A stretch of DNA of 7,550 nt from Actinomycetota bacterium (GCA_013694685.1 JACDBY010000216.1:1-7550), one strand, 5' to 3'. Shown: positions 1 through 7,550, counted from the stretch's first letter. Numbers and translations: made by a program. Notes: generated by a model not told the origin, from the sequence alone.

Positions 1-821
1 GCGTGGAGGTCTTCCCCGGCCACGTCGCTGGCTCGCTGTGCGGGAAGACGATGAGCTCGCGCAGTTCGAAGACGATCGGCTTCGAGCGTCGCTTCAACCC
101 GATGACTTCGATCGCCGAGCTCGACGCCTTCGTCGCGGAGTCCGCCTCGGTCGGCGCGCCCAAGCCACCCAACGTGAGCCGCATCGTGACGCTCAACCAG
201 GGCGCCTTCCTTGCTGTGCCCCCCGCGCCGCCCGAGCTCCCCGTCCCCGCGCCGGACTCTCAGACGCTTGACGTCCGGCCGGTCGAGCTACACCTCGCCG
301 GGCATCTCGAAGGCGCGATCAACATACCCCTCAGCGGGTCGGGCTTCGCCACGAAGGCCGGCTTCGTCCTCGACGCAGGGGCGCCCGTCACGGTCGCCGC
401 GAGAACCGAGGCGGAGGCGCACGACGCGATCGCCGGCCTCCGATCCGTCGCGATCGTCGACGTCGCCGGGTACGTGCTGGGCGGCGGCGAGGAGCAGACG
501 ACGCCCGTCGCCCTCGACGACCTCGAGCGGCTCGAGGCGGACGGCGCGCTCGTCGTCGACGTTCGCGAGAAGGACGAACGCGACGAGGGCTACATCCCCG
601 GCAGCCGGAACATCCCGTACCGGCTGATGCGCGTCTGTTGCCCGGATCTGCCCGCCGACCGGCCGATCGTCACGATCTGCGGCTCCGGTCCACGTGCGGC
701 GATCGCCGCGAGCATCCTCCGCGCGAAGGGTCTCGACGCGAGACCGGTCGTCGACGGCGGCATGACCGACTGGCTCGCCCGCGGCGAGAGGGCCGTCACG
801 TTCAGGCGCTGCGGTTCGTAG
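1..821 (+). CDS. MBL-fold hydrolase with two rhodanese domains (5' partial)
   Basis: Only the C-terminal part is present. The frame is open to the left edge, and the GTG at position 3 is almost certainly an internal valine. Numbering from that codon, the first residues (VFPGHVAGSLCG, His7) match the late metal-ligand motif of glyoxalase II/persulfide-dioxygenase-type metallo-beta-lactamase proteins, followed by the family's TIGFERRFNP stretch. Two rhodanese-like modules follow. The first, about 86-162, keeps DVR (90-92) and the GHLEGAINIPL strand, but has Ala-Ala (132-133) where the catalytic Cys should be, so it is probably inactive. The second, about 168-265, keeps VVDVRE, GYIPGSRNIP and the loop CGSGPR with Cys226, so it can probably carry a persulfide. 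Known fusions of this type act on glutathione or low-molecular-weight persulfides and hand sulfur to the rhodanese Cys; the substrate here is inferred. No signal or membrane segment is visible in this part. It converges on ilvA with 22 bp between stops. Confidence 0.88.
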   Translation, partial: VEVFPGHVAGSLCGKTMSSRSSKTIGFERRFNPMTSIAELDAFVAESASVGAPKPPNVSRIVTLNQGAFLAVPPAPPELPVPAPDSQTLDVRPVELHLAGHLEGAINIPLSGSGFATKAGFVLDAGAPVTVAARTEAEAHDAIAGLRSVAIVDVAGYVLGGGEEQTTPVALDDLERLEADGALVVDVREKDERDEGYIPGSRNIPYRLMRVCCPDLPADRPIVTICGSGPRAAIAASILRAKGLDARPVVDGGMTDWLARGERAVTFRRCGS

Positions 822-841
822 GGGCCGGACCTGTGCGGCCC
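822..841. terminator. Hairpin between convergent stop codons
   Basis: GGGCCG (822-827) and CGGCCC (836-841) form a perfect 6-bp stem with an 8-nt loop. It fills nearly the whole gap between the TAG of the rhodanese gene (819-821) and the TAG of ilvA (844-846, minus). There is no T-tract on either side, so a classic intrinsic terminator is not proven. The position fits a bidirectional terminator for the two convergent transcripts. A 6-bp GC palindrome can occur by chance in such sequence. Confidence 0.45.
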
Positions 842-843
842 GT

Positions 844-2037
844 CTACCTGAGTCTCCGCACGGTGTAACCGGCCTCTGCGAGCCCACGGATCACGAGTTG
901 GGAGTGCTCCTCGCCACGCGTCTCGAGGGTCAGCTCGGCCTCCGTCTCGAGGACGCCGAGACGCCGGCCCTCGCGGTGATGCTCGATCACGAGGACGTTC
1001 GCCTTGTGATCGGCGATGAGCCCGACGACGCGGGCGAGCTGGCCGGGACGATCGGGAATCAGGAGCGACACGACGAGATGCCGCCCCGATGAGGTGAGGC
1101 CGTGCCGGATCACCGAGTTGAGCGTGGTTGCGTCGACGTTGCCGCCGGCGAGCACCGCGCATGCCGGTCCGTCGCCGGAGACGCGCCCGGAGACGAGCGC
1201 TGCGACCGGCGCGGCGCCCGCGCCCTCGACGACCAGTTTCGCGCGCTCGAGCAGCAGGACGAGGGCTTGCGAGATCTCCTCGTCGTCGACGACCACGAGC
1301 TCGTCGATGAGCTCGTCGATGATCGCTTGGGTGAGCTCGCCCGGTTCCTTGACCGCGATGCCGTCTGCGATGGTGGCGCCCGTCGGCGTGTGCCCTGCGA
1401 GTGGCGCGCAGGCAGCCGCCTGGACGCCCACCACACGCAGCTCGGGTCGCCGCGCGGCGAACGCAATCGCAATGCCCGACACAAGTCCACCCCCGCCCAC
1501 GGGCACGACCACGGTGGCCGGCCCTGGAGGAAGCTGCTCGACGAGCTCGAGACCGAGGGTTCCCTGGCCGGCGATCACGCGCGGGTCGTCGAAAGCGTGG
1601 ACGAATGTCGCACCGGTCGTCCGCTCGAGGTCGCGGGCGGTCGCGAGCGCGTCGTCGTAGCCCTCCCCCGCGAGCACGACCTCGGCGCCGTACCCGCGCG
1701 CCGCTTCGACCTTCGAGATCGGCGCCGTCTCCGGGACGACGATCGTGGCCGGAATACCCGCGTGCCGAGCCGCCCACGCCACGGCCTGGCCATGGTTGCC
1801 GGCGCTCGCGGTGACGACGCCCGCCCGCTGTTCGGCCTCCGTGAGCTGCGCGATCGTGTTGAAGGCGCCTCGAATCTTGAAGGAGCCCGTGCGCTGGAGG
1901 TTCTCGGCCTTGAGAAACACCGGTCGGCCGGTGAGCCCTGCGATCGAGTGCGACTCGTAGACCGGCGTCGTCCGGGACGTCCCTGCGAGGCGTTCCCGCG
2001 CATCTTCGAGGTCTGCGATCCCGGGGGGCCTTCTCAC
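844..2037 (-). CDS. ilvA: Threonine ammonia-lyase with C-terminal ACT domain
   Basis: This PLP enzyme deaminates L-threonine (often also L-serine) to 2-oxobutanoate and ammonia in the cytoplasm. This is the first step of isoleucine synthesis or of threonine catabolism. The 397 residues show the fold-type II hallmarks: SFKIRGA with the PLP lysine at Lys54, SAGNHGQ (79-85) holding the substrate/cofactor, the phosphate-binding loop VGGGGLVSG (181-189), and GGNVD (299-303). From about residue 321 to the end lies one ACT domain (LIPDRPGQLARVVGLIADHKANV), a ligand-sensing module. Length and the single ACT domain match the short actinobacterial/Bacillus-like form, not the roughly 510-residue E. coli IlvA, so the mode of allosteric control cannot be read from sequence. 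The start is GTG at 2037, overlapping the meaB stop (GTGA), which implies translational coupling. The stop is TAG. A serine dehydratase or other beta-replacing activity is less likely but possible. Confidence 0.95.
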   Translation of the reverse strand: MRRPPGIADLEDARERLAGTSRTTPVYESHSIAGLTGRPVFLKAENLQRTGSFKIRGAFNTIAQLTEAEQRAGVVTASAGNHGQAVAWAARHAGIPATIVVPETAPISKVEAARGYGAEVVLAGEGYDDALATARDLERTTGATFVHAFDDPRVIAGQGTLGLELVEQLPPGPATVVVPVGGGGLVSGIAIAFAARRPELRVVGVQAAACAPLAGHTPTGATIADGIAVKEPGELTQAIIDELIDELVVVDDEEISQALVLLLERAKLVVEGAGAAPVAALVSGRVSGDGPACAVLAGGNVDATTLNSVIRHGLTSSGRHLVVSLLIPDRPGQLARVVGLIADHKANVLVIEHHREGRRLGVLETEAELTLETRGEEHSQLVIRGLAEAGYTVRRLR

Positions 2038-3005
2038 GAGCGCTCGCCCGCGACGACCGCCTCGACGAGTGCGGCGACCGCGGTGAGCGGATCGACCTCC
2101 CGCCGGCCCACTCCGACGACAAGATCTCGGACGTGCGCGTCTTCCCCCATCGCCCGGCGCGCGTGCTCGCGCAGGCGGGAGACGGCGAGTGCCTCGACCT
2201 CTGCCTCGAGATTGCGCCTGCGTCGCTCGTCGAGCTCGCCTCGCTCGGCGAGTGCCGCGCGCCGGGCCTCGAGCGCGACCCAGAGCTCGGGAACACCGTC
2301 ACCCCTCACTGCCTCGGTGAGCAGGATCGCCGGTCGACGATCGCGATCCGGCTCGAGCGCGACGATCGAGCGCACCTCCTGCGCCATCGTGCGGGCAGCC
2401 GGGTGATCGAGCTTGTTGACGGCGATGACGTCTGGGATCTCCATGATCCCGGCCTTCAACGCCTGCACCGAGTCGCCGGAGCCCGGCATGAGGACGAGGA
2501 GCACCTGGTCGACGCTGCCGATCACCTCGACCTCGCTCTGTCCGGTGCCGACGGTCTCGAGGAAGATGACGTCTTTGCCGGAAGCGTCGACGAGCAGCAG
2601 CGTCTCGAGCGTCGCTTCGGCCAGACCGCCGAGATGACCACGTGTCCCCATCGACCGGATGTAGACATCCGGATCGAGGAAGTGATCGGCAAGCCTGATC
2701 CGATCGCCGAGCAGTGCACCCCGCGTGAACGGGCTCGACGGGTCGACCGAGACGACACCGACCGTCTTTCCGAGGTCGCGGACATGCCGCGTCAGCGCTC
2801 CGACGAGCGTCGACTTGCCGACGCCCGGCGGACCGGTGACGCCGATGGTCGCTGCCCGGCCGGTGCGCGGATAGACGCGCCGCACGAGCTCCTCGCCCTC
2901 GCGGGTGCGCGCCTCGACGAGCGTGATCGCTCGCGCGAGCGCCCTCCGGTCGCCCTCGAGGATGCCCGTGACGAGCTCGTCCTGCGTCCGGTCGTGACGC
3001 GCCAC
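2034..3005 (-). CDS. meaB: Methylmalonyl-CoA mutase-associated GTPase MeaB (ArgK family)
   Basis: This is a cytoplasmic G3E-type GTPase that gates adenosylcobalamin loading and protects or reactivates methylmalonyl-CoA mutase and related B12 mutases. Counting from GTG at 3005 (323 residues, usual for the family): an N-terminal helix region with ILEGDRRALARAITLVEA (15-32), Walker A GPPGVGKST (58-66), SVDPSSPFTRGALLGDR (86-102), SMGTRGHLGG (118-127), the family motif ETVGTGQSE (150-158), GDSVQALKAGI (177-187) and the guanine-specificity motif NKLD (197-200). A charged C-terminal helical region follows and probably serves dimerisation. The reading frame stays open far upstream, but that part is antisense-like overlap with the MFS gene. 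GTG at 3005 is the first start after the MFS stop that keeps the conserved N-terminus, and no clear Shine-Dalgarno is seen. The gene lies 20 bp after the MFS gene and overlaps ilvA by 4 bp. The mutase genes are not in the window, so the partner is inferred. The old name ArgK (arginine-transport kinase) should not be used for function. Confidence 0.94.
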   Translation of the reverse strand: MARHDRTQDELVTGILEGDRRALARAITLVEARTREGEELVRRVYPRTGRAATIGVTGPPGVGKSTLVGALTRHVRDLGKTVGVVSVDPSSPFTRGALLGDRIRLADHFLDPDVYIRSMGTRGHLGGLAEATLETLLLVDASGKDVIFLETVGTGQSEVEVIGSVDQVLLVLMPGSGDSVQALKAGIMEIPDVIAVNKLDHPAARTMAQEVRSIVALEPDRDRRPAILLTEAVRGDGVPELWVALEARRAALAERGELDERRRRNLEAEVEALAVSRLREHARRAMGEDAHVRDLVVGVGRREVDPLTAVAALVEAVVAGERS

Positions 3006-3025
3006 GGCCCGGACTCTACGCGCAC

Positions 3026-4381
3026 CTACCCCGAACGCTCGCCCGCGTCGTGTGGCGCCGACACGTTGCGCTCCCGTGCCTTCCGCTCGCGCACTCTCGT
3101 GTCGTCGATCTCGGCCATCAACGAGCGGATCCGGTCGAGACCGACCGGCTCGGCCGTCGCCTGGGCGGCGACGCCGACCTCGGGAATCCTGCGCGTCAGG
3201 ACGAACGCGATCGCCGCGGCACCGAGGTAGATGCACCCGGCGAGGCCCCACGCCGTGCGTGCCCCGTATGCGTCGACGATCAGCCCGCCGCCGGCCATCG
3301 AGAGTCCGAGGATCGCGTAGTACGAGGACATGAGCACCGCGAGCGCCCGACCCCGCATCGCATCGGGCGCGCCCCGCTGCACGAGCACCTGGTTGTAGAC
3401 GATTGCCGCGCCGTTTCCGATCGTCCCGAACCCGGCGAGCACGGCGGCGACCGCGATCGTCGGGGAGCGCGAGGCGAGGCCGAATCCGATGCCCATGATG
3501 AGCAGCGCAATTCCGTAGACACGCCCGATCCCGAGCCTGGCGAGCGCAGTGGCTGCAAAGAAGCTGCCGATCAGGAGCCCAACGCCCGTGGCGCTCACGA
3601 GGAACCCGAGGCCCGCGTTGCCGGCCTCGAGATCTTTCTTGGCGAGCACCACCTCGGCGACGTTGACGAACGCCGTCGCGACACCCGCGCTCCCCCACAC
3701 GACGAGCACGGTCACAAGGTGTCGCGAGCTGAAGAGGAGGCCGTACCCCTCCCGCAGATCGGCCCAGTGCCCACGGGTGATCGGCTCGTCCGACCGGAAG
3801 GCGGCCGCGGGGATCCGGGCGAGGAGCGCCGCCGAGAGCACGAACGTCACGGCGTTCGCCCAGTACGCGGTGCTCGGGCCCCATCCGGCGAGGAGGAGCC
3901 CCGCGGTCGCCGGACCGACTGTCCAGGCGACGTGCTCGACGGTCGAGAGGAGCGAGGTGGCCTGCTCCCGCTCGTCGTCGGTGACGAGGTTCGGCATGCC
4001 GGCCCAGACCGCGGGTCTGAAGAACCCGGTTGCGACGCCGTTCACCGCTGCGAGCGCGACGATCAGCGCCGGCTCGTCCACGAAGGGCAGGGCGACGAAG
4101 GTCGCGGCTCGGATCAGGTCCGAGGTGATCATCAGCCTTCGGCGGGAAAGCCGATCGACGAGCGGGCCGAGAGTGATCCCGATGACGATGATCGGCAGGA
4201 AGTCCGCGATCAGGAGAACCGCCAGCCACCGCCCGGAGCCCGTCCGGTCGTAGATGTCGACGGAGAGCGCCAGCGCGGCAAGGTACGTGCCGACCGCCGA
4301 GCCGGCGGTCGCCCAGAAGAGCAGGGCGAAACGGCGGTTTCGCCGGAGCGGGGACAGACGGCCTGTCGCTCCCTCAGGCAC
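3026..4381 (-). CDS. MFS transporter, DHA3-like efflux type
   Basis: This is an integral membrane protein of 451 residues with about 12 hydrophobic segments, starting after the typical N-terminus SPLRRNRRFALLFW (10-23). The loop between segments 2 and 3 carries an MFS motif A-like GPLVDRLSRRR (72-82). The second half has VQRGAPDAMRGRALAV (335-350), which resembles macrolide/enterobactin-exporter-like DHA3 members (proton-driven drug or metabolite efflux). The substrate cannot be told. Residues 398-451 form a long charged, non-membrane tail that ends close to meaB. The start is GTG at 4381: an in-frame TAG lies 12 bases upstream, so no longer N-terminus is possible, though the ribosome site is weak. 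It is the first gene of the likely MFS-meaB-ilvA operon. Whether it moves a compound linked to threonine, propionate or cobalamin metabolism is speculation; simple co-transcription without shared function is equally possible. Confidence 0.9.
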   Translation of the reverse strand: MPEGATGRLSPLRRNRRFALLFWATAGSAVGTYLAALALSVDIYDRTGSGRWLAVLLIADFLPIIVIGITLGPLVDRLSRRRLMITSDLIRAATFVALPFVDEPALIVALAAVNGVATGFFRPAVWAGMPNLVTDDEREQATSLLSTVEHVAWTVGPATAGLLLAGWGPSTAYWANAVTFVLSAALLARIPAAAFRSDEPITRGHWADLREGYGLLFSSRHLVTVLVVWGSAGVATAFVNVAEVVLAKKDLEAGNAGLGFLVSATGVGLLIGSFFAATALARLGIGRVYGIALLIMGIGFGLASRSPTIAVAAVLAGFGTIGNGAAIVYNQVLVQRGAPDAMRGRALAVLMSSYYAILGLSMAGGGLIVDAYGARTAWGLAGCIYLGAAAIAFVLTRRIPEVGVAAQATAEPVGLDRIRSLMAEIDDTRVRERKARERNVSAPHDAGERSG

Positions 4382-4397
4382 GGACCGACGCTACCAC

Positions 4398-4417
4398 CGG
4401 TGACAGGTCGGTGACAG
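4398..4417 (-). promoter_or_regulatory. Direct repeat upstream of the MFS start (possible operator)
   Basis: On the minus strand CTGTCACCG occurs twice, at 4417-4409 and 4406-4398, spaced exactly 11 bp. The second copy runs into the 8-bp palindrome CACCGGTG (4395-4402). The repeat lies 17 bp before the GTG of the MFS gene and is not coding. One-helical-turn spacing of a direct repeat next to a transporter start suggests a regulator site, but no known consensus is recognised. I found no convincing -35/-10 pair for this operon. Confidence 0.3.
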
Positions 4418-4425
4418 TGGCTCCC

Positions 4426-4529
4426 GGGGACTGGCCCCGAAGGGGCCTGTCCCCTGCGCGACAACGAACGCCATGGGCGGAACGCCGTTCTGTCGCACAG
4501 AGGGTCAGTCCCCTGCGGGGACAGACCCC
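4426..4529. repeat. 104-bp paired-hairpin inverted-repeat element (A)
   Basis: Two 29-nt hairpins face each other in inverted orientation: 4426-4454 (13-nt arms around GAA) and 4501-4529 (13-nt arms around TGC on plus, GCA on minus). Read in the same sense the two copies match at 23 of 29 positions. Stem position pairs 5/25 (A-T versus T-A) and 9/21 (G-C versus T-A) change together, and both copies share the same T-T mismatch at 7/23. The inverted similarity continues inward: GCGACA-AC-GAACG at 4458-4470 faces CGTTCTGTCGC at 4486-4496, so nearly the whole element is a palindrome with a 15-bp centre. It begins 4 bp after the stop of the secreted-protein gene and ends 44 bp before the MFS start. 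No T-tract follows. It resembles REP/BIME-like or MITE-like palindromic elements and could end or stabilise the 3' end of the upstream mRNA. Confidence 0.75.
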
Positions 4530-4533
4530 GGGG

Positions 4534-5223
4534 CTACGCGACCGGGCCGCGCGGGCGCGTGCCGCGCTCCATGCGACCGGCGACGACTCCGGCGAGCGCA
4601 GCACGCTCCGTGGCGCCGACCGGTCTACCGAGCGAGGTGAAGAGGAGCACCGACTGCACGCGCCCGCGCTGCAGGACGATCGCGTCGACGTACGCGCGGA
4701 TCCGCTGGGCCCCGGTGGCGATCGAGACGATGATCCGGTAAGCGCTCGTCCGCGGTGCCACCCGAGGAAACTCCAGGCGCTTGGACGACACGATCGTGAC
4801 CTTCTGATCCGGCGCCGCGGAGAGCCTGACGATGTCGCCGAGGCATGTGAGCGTCTGCTTCGAGGTGCCGCGCGTCCATGACGCATTCGCCTCGCGCAGC
4901 GTGCGGTAAACGTGCGCGCTCGACCCGACCGTGACGAAGACGCCGCCGCCCACGAGACGGAAGTCCGGCGAGCTCGCGTCGCCCGAGACGGTGAGGTCGC
5001 TCTCGTCGAGAGCACCGCAGCGAGCCCCCTTTGGCAGCGAGTCGTCCGGCGGACGCTTCTCCGCGGTGAACCCGACCCCGAGGTCTGCGCGCTCGAGGAC
5101 GATCGAGCGGGCGATGGTCTGATCCTTCTTCGTGAGCGCTTTGCGCGGCTCGCCGTCGGCCGCCATCGCCGGGGCAGCTAGCACGAGTGCCACGAGTGCC
5201 ACGAGCACGACGAGCGAGCGCAT
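4534..5223 (-). CDS. Secreted protein of unknown function
   Basis: I do not recognise this family. From ATG at 5223 it has 229 residues; a GTG three codons upstream (5232) is an alternative start giving 232. The N-terminus is a clear Sec signal peptide: MRSLVVLVALVALVLAA followed by APAMA and a predicted signal-peptidase I cut before AD. There is no lipobox Cys. The mature part (about 208 residues) has ERADLGVGFTAEKRPPDDS, a segment resembling the openings of small extracellular sensor-like domains in actinobacteria. It has exactly two cysteines (Cys69 and Cys127 from the ATG), which could form one disulfide outside the membrane. Later come a RIIVSIATGAQRIRAYVDAIVLQRGR strand-rich stretch and a basic C-terminus ending RMERGTRPRGPVA. 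No catalytic motif is visible. The gene sits alone between metH and the MFS operon on the same strand, flanked on both sides by paired-hairpin elements, so it is probably its own transcription unit. Confidence 0.8.
   Translation of the reverse strand: MRSLVVLVALVALVLAAPAMAADGEPRKALTKKDQTIARSIVLERADLGVGFTAEKRPPDDSLPKGARCGALDESDLTVSGDASSPDFRLVGGGVFVTVGSSAHVYRTLREANASWTRGTSKQTLTCLGDIVRLSAAPDQKVTIVSSKRLEFPRVAPRTSAYRIIVSIATGAQRIRAYVDAIVLQRGRVQSVLLFTSLGRPVGATERAALAGVVAGRMERGTRPRGPVA
5182..5208 (-). repeat. 9-bp tandem repeat in the signal-peptide core
   Basis: CACGAGTGC occurs at 5182-5190 and again at 5191-5199, then a partial copy CACGAGCAC at 5200-5208. It lies in the hydrophobic core of the signal peptide and encodes the alternating V-A-L units. 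Because the unit is 9 bp, gain or loss of a copy would keep the frame and change the core by three residues. Confidence 0.6.
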
Positions 5224-5230
5224 GATTTTC

Positions 5231-5236
5231 ACTGTA
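5231..5236 (-). promoter_or_regulatory. Possible -10 box for leaderless expression
   Basis: On the minus strand TACAGT lies 7 nt before ATG at 5223. This is the spacing expected when transcription starts at the A of the start codon, as is common in actinobacteria. The absence of a Shine-Dalgarno site before this gene agrees. No good TTGACA-like -35 is present at 17 bp upstream. If correct, it favours ATG 5223 over GTG 5232, because the GTG would overlap the box. Confidence 0.4.
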
Positions 5237-5246
5237 CTCGCGCGTG

Positions 5247-5262
5247 TCCAGCGGCCGCTGGA
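5247..5262. promoter_or_regulatory. 16-bp perfect palindrome upstream of the secreted-protein gene
   Basis: TCCAGCGGCCGCTGGA is a perfect self-complementary 16-mer without spacer. It lies 10 bp upstream of the TACAGT box, about where a -35 region and its flank would sit. This is a plausible dimeric repressor or activator site. No known consensus is recognised, and GC-rich palindromes arise more easily by chance in this genome. Confidence 0.4.
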
Positions 5263-5284
5263 AAGCGGAGCGTGCGCAGAGTAC

Positions 5285-5387
5285 GTGTCCGAGTTCGTGT
5301 CGGACTTCAGTCCGACACTTGCTCTTGCGCGAGCGCATGAGGGGGCAGGGCACGTTTCCGACTGAAGTCGGACACGCGGTCGGACAC
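5285..5387. repeat. 103-bp paired-hairpin inverted-repeat element (B)
   Basis: Two 34-bp arms, 5285-5318 and 5354-5387, are inverted copies with 28 of 34 positions identical, separated by 35 bp. Each arm carries a 22-nt hairpin (5297-5318 and 5354-5375) with 10-nt arms around a 2-nt loop. The first, GTGTCGGACT-TC-AGTCCGACAC, is perfect; the second has one mispair. Between the two hairpins the stem pair at positions 6/17 is G-C in one and C-G in the other, a compensatory change. The spacer forms a third imperfect hairpin, CTCTTGCG (5322-5329) with CGCATGAG (5334-5341), 7 of 8 paired. The right edge is 2 bp past the metH stop codon. No target-site duplication is seen at the edges and there is no T-tract. 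The core resembles dispersed TGTCCGACTTCAGTCGGACA-type palindromes (recalled, not checked). Confidence 0.78.
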
Positions 5388-5389
5388 GG

Positions 5390-7550
<2,161 letters not shown>

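Noticed and set aside
1282..1325. GAGCTCGTCGAT repeat within ilvA
   Set aside because: It encodes the natural DELIDEL stretch of the protein. The repeat follows from the acidic residues and codon bias.
590..2302. 570-codon minus-strand open frame across ilvA and the rhodanese gene
   Set aside because: Arg/Ser-rich low-complexity translation that overlaps the real ilvA frame and is antisense to the rhodanese gene.
1102..2406. 434-codon plus-strand open frame opposite ilvA/meaB
   Set aside because: A high-GC antisense shadow: Arg/Asp/Glu-rich, no motif, and it crosses the boundary of two well-supported minus-strand genes.
3006..4229. Upstream open frame continuous with meaB (would give a 731-residue protein)
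   Set aside because: It lies over the MFS gene in another frame, is dominated by Arg/Gly/Ala/Asp without domain features, and MeaB homologues are about 310-330 residues. GTG 3005 gives the usual length.
4351..4373. Possible third GGGACAG hairpin at the MFS gene start
   Set aside because: GGAGC/GCTCC and GACAG/CTGTC can pair with a 3-nt bulge, but the bases encode the normal MFS N-terminus and the resemblance to element A is short, so chance is likely.
3050..4414. 454-codon plus-strand open frame opposite the MFS gene
   Set aside because: A charged, repetitive translation typical of antisense frames. The opposite strand encodes a clear membrane transporter.
5285..5387. CRISPR array or insertion sequence
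   Set aside because: The repeats are inverted rather than direct, there are only two arms, and no transposase, target-site duplication or cas gene is seen.

Overview
The window is very GC-rich and gene-dense. Five genes lie on the minus strand and one partial gene lies on the plus strand. Base composition, GTG starts without clear Shine-Dalgarno sites, and close relatives of actinobacterial protein families suggest a high-GC actinomycete. A deep-branching lineage such as Thermoleophilia/Gaiellales is possible, but this is inference and no marker gene proves it. I saw no rRNA, tRNA, CRISPR array, transposase or phage gene.

Layout from left to right. (1) 1-821, plus: the 3' part of a metallo-beta-lactamase-fold/double-rhodanese sulfur-transfer protein; its metal-binding N-terminal domain is mostly outside the window. 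(2) 822-841: a GC-rich hairpin exactly between two convergent stop codons. (3) 844-4381, minus: a likely three-gene operon read right to left, MFS transporter, 20-bp gap, meaB (B12 mutase-chaperone GTPase), 4-bp GTGA overlap, ilvA (threonine ammonia-lyase with an ACT domain). (4) 4382-4533: an intergenic region holding a direct repeat near the MFS start and a 104-bp paired-hairpin element. (5) 4534-5223, minus: a secreted protein of unknown function behind a possible leaderless promoter. (6) 5224-5389: promoter-like sequence, a 16-bp perfect palindrome and a second, 103-bp paired-hairpin element. (7) 5390-7550, minus: the 3' two thirds of metH (cobalamin-dependent methionine synthase), running off the right edge.

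How the genes fit together. IlvA makes 2-oxobutanoate, which can be oxidised to propionyl-CoA and enter the methylmalonyl-CoA route. MeaB protects and loads the AdoCbl-dependent mutase of that route. Coupling the two by translational overlap therefore makes metabolic sense. MetH uses the other B12 form, methylcobalamin, so two of the six genes concern B12 enzymes.

The least ordinary signal is non-coding. Two elements of different sequence but the same architecture (two hairpins in inverted orientation, about 103 bp in all) each start 2-4 bp after the stop codon of a minus-strand gene. Within each element the two hairpin copies differ by paired, compensatory substitutions that keep the stems intact.
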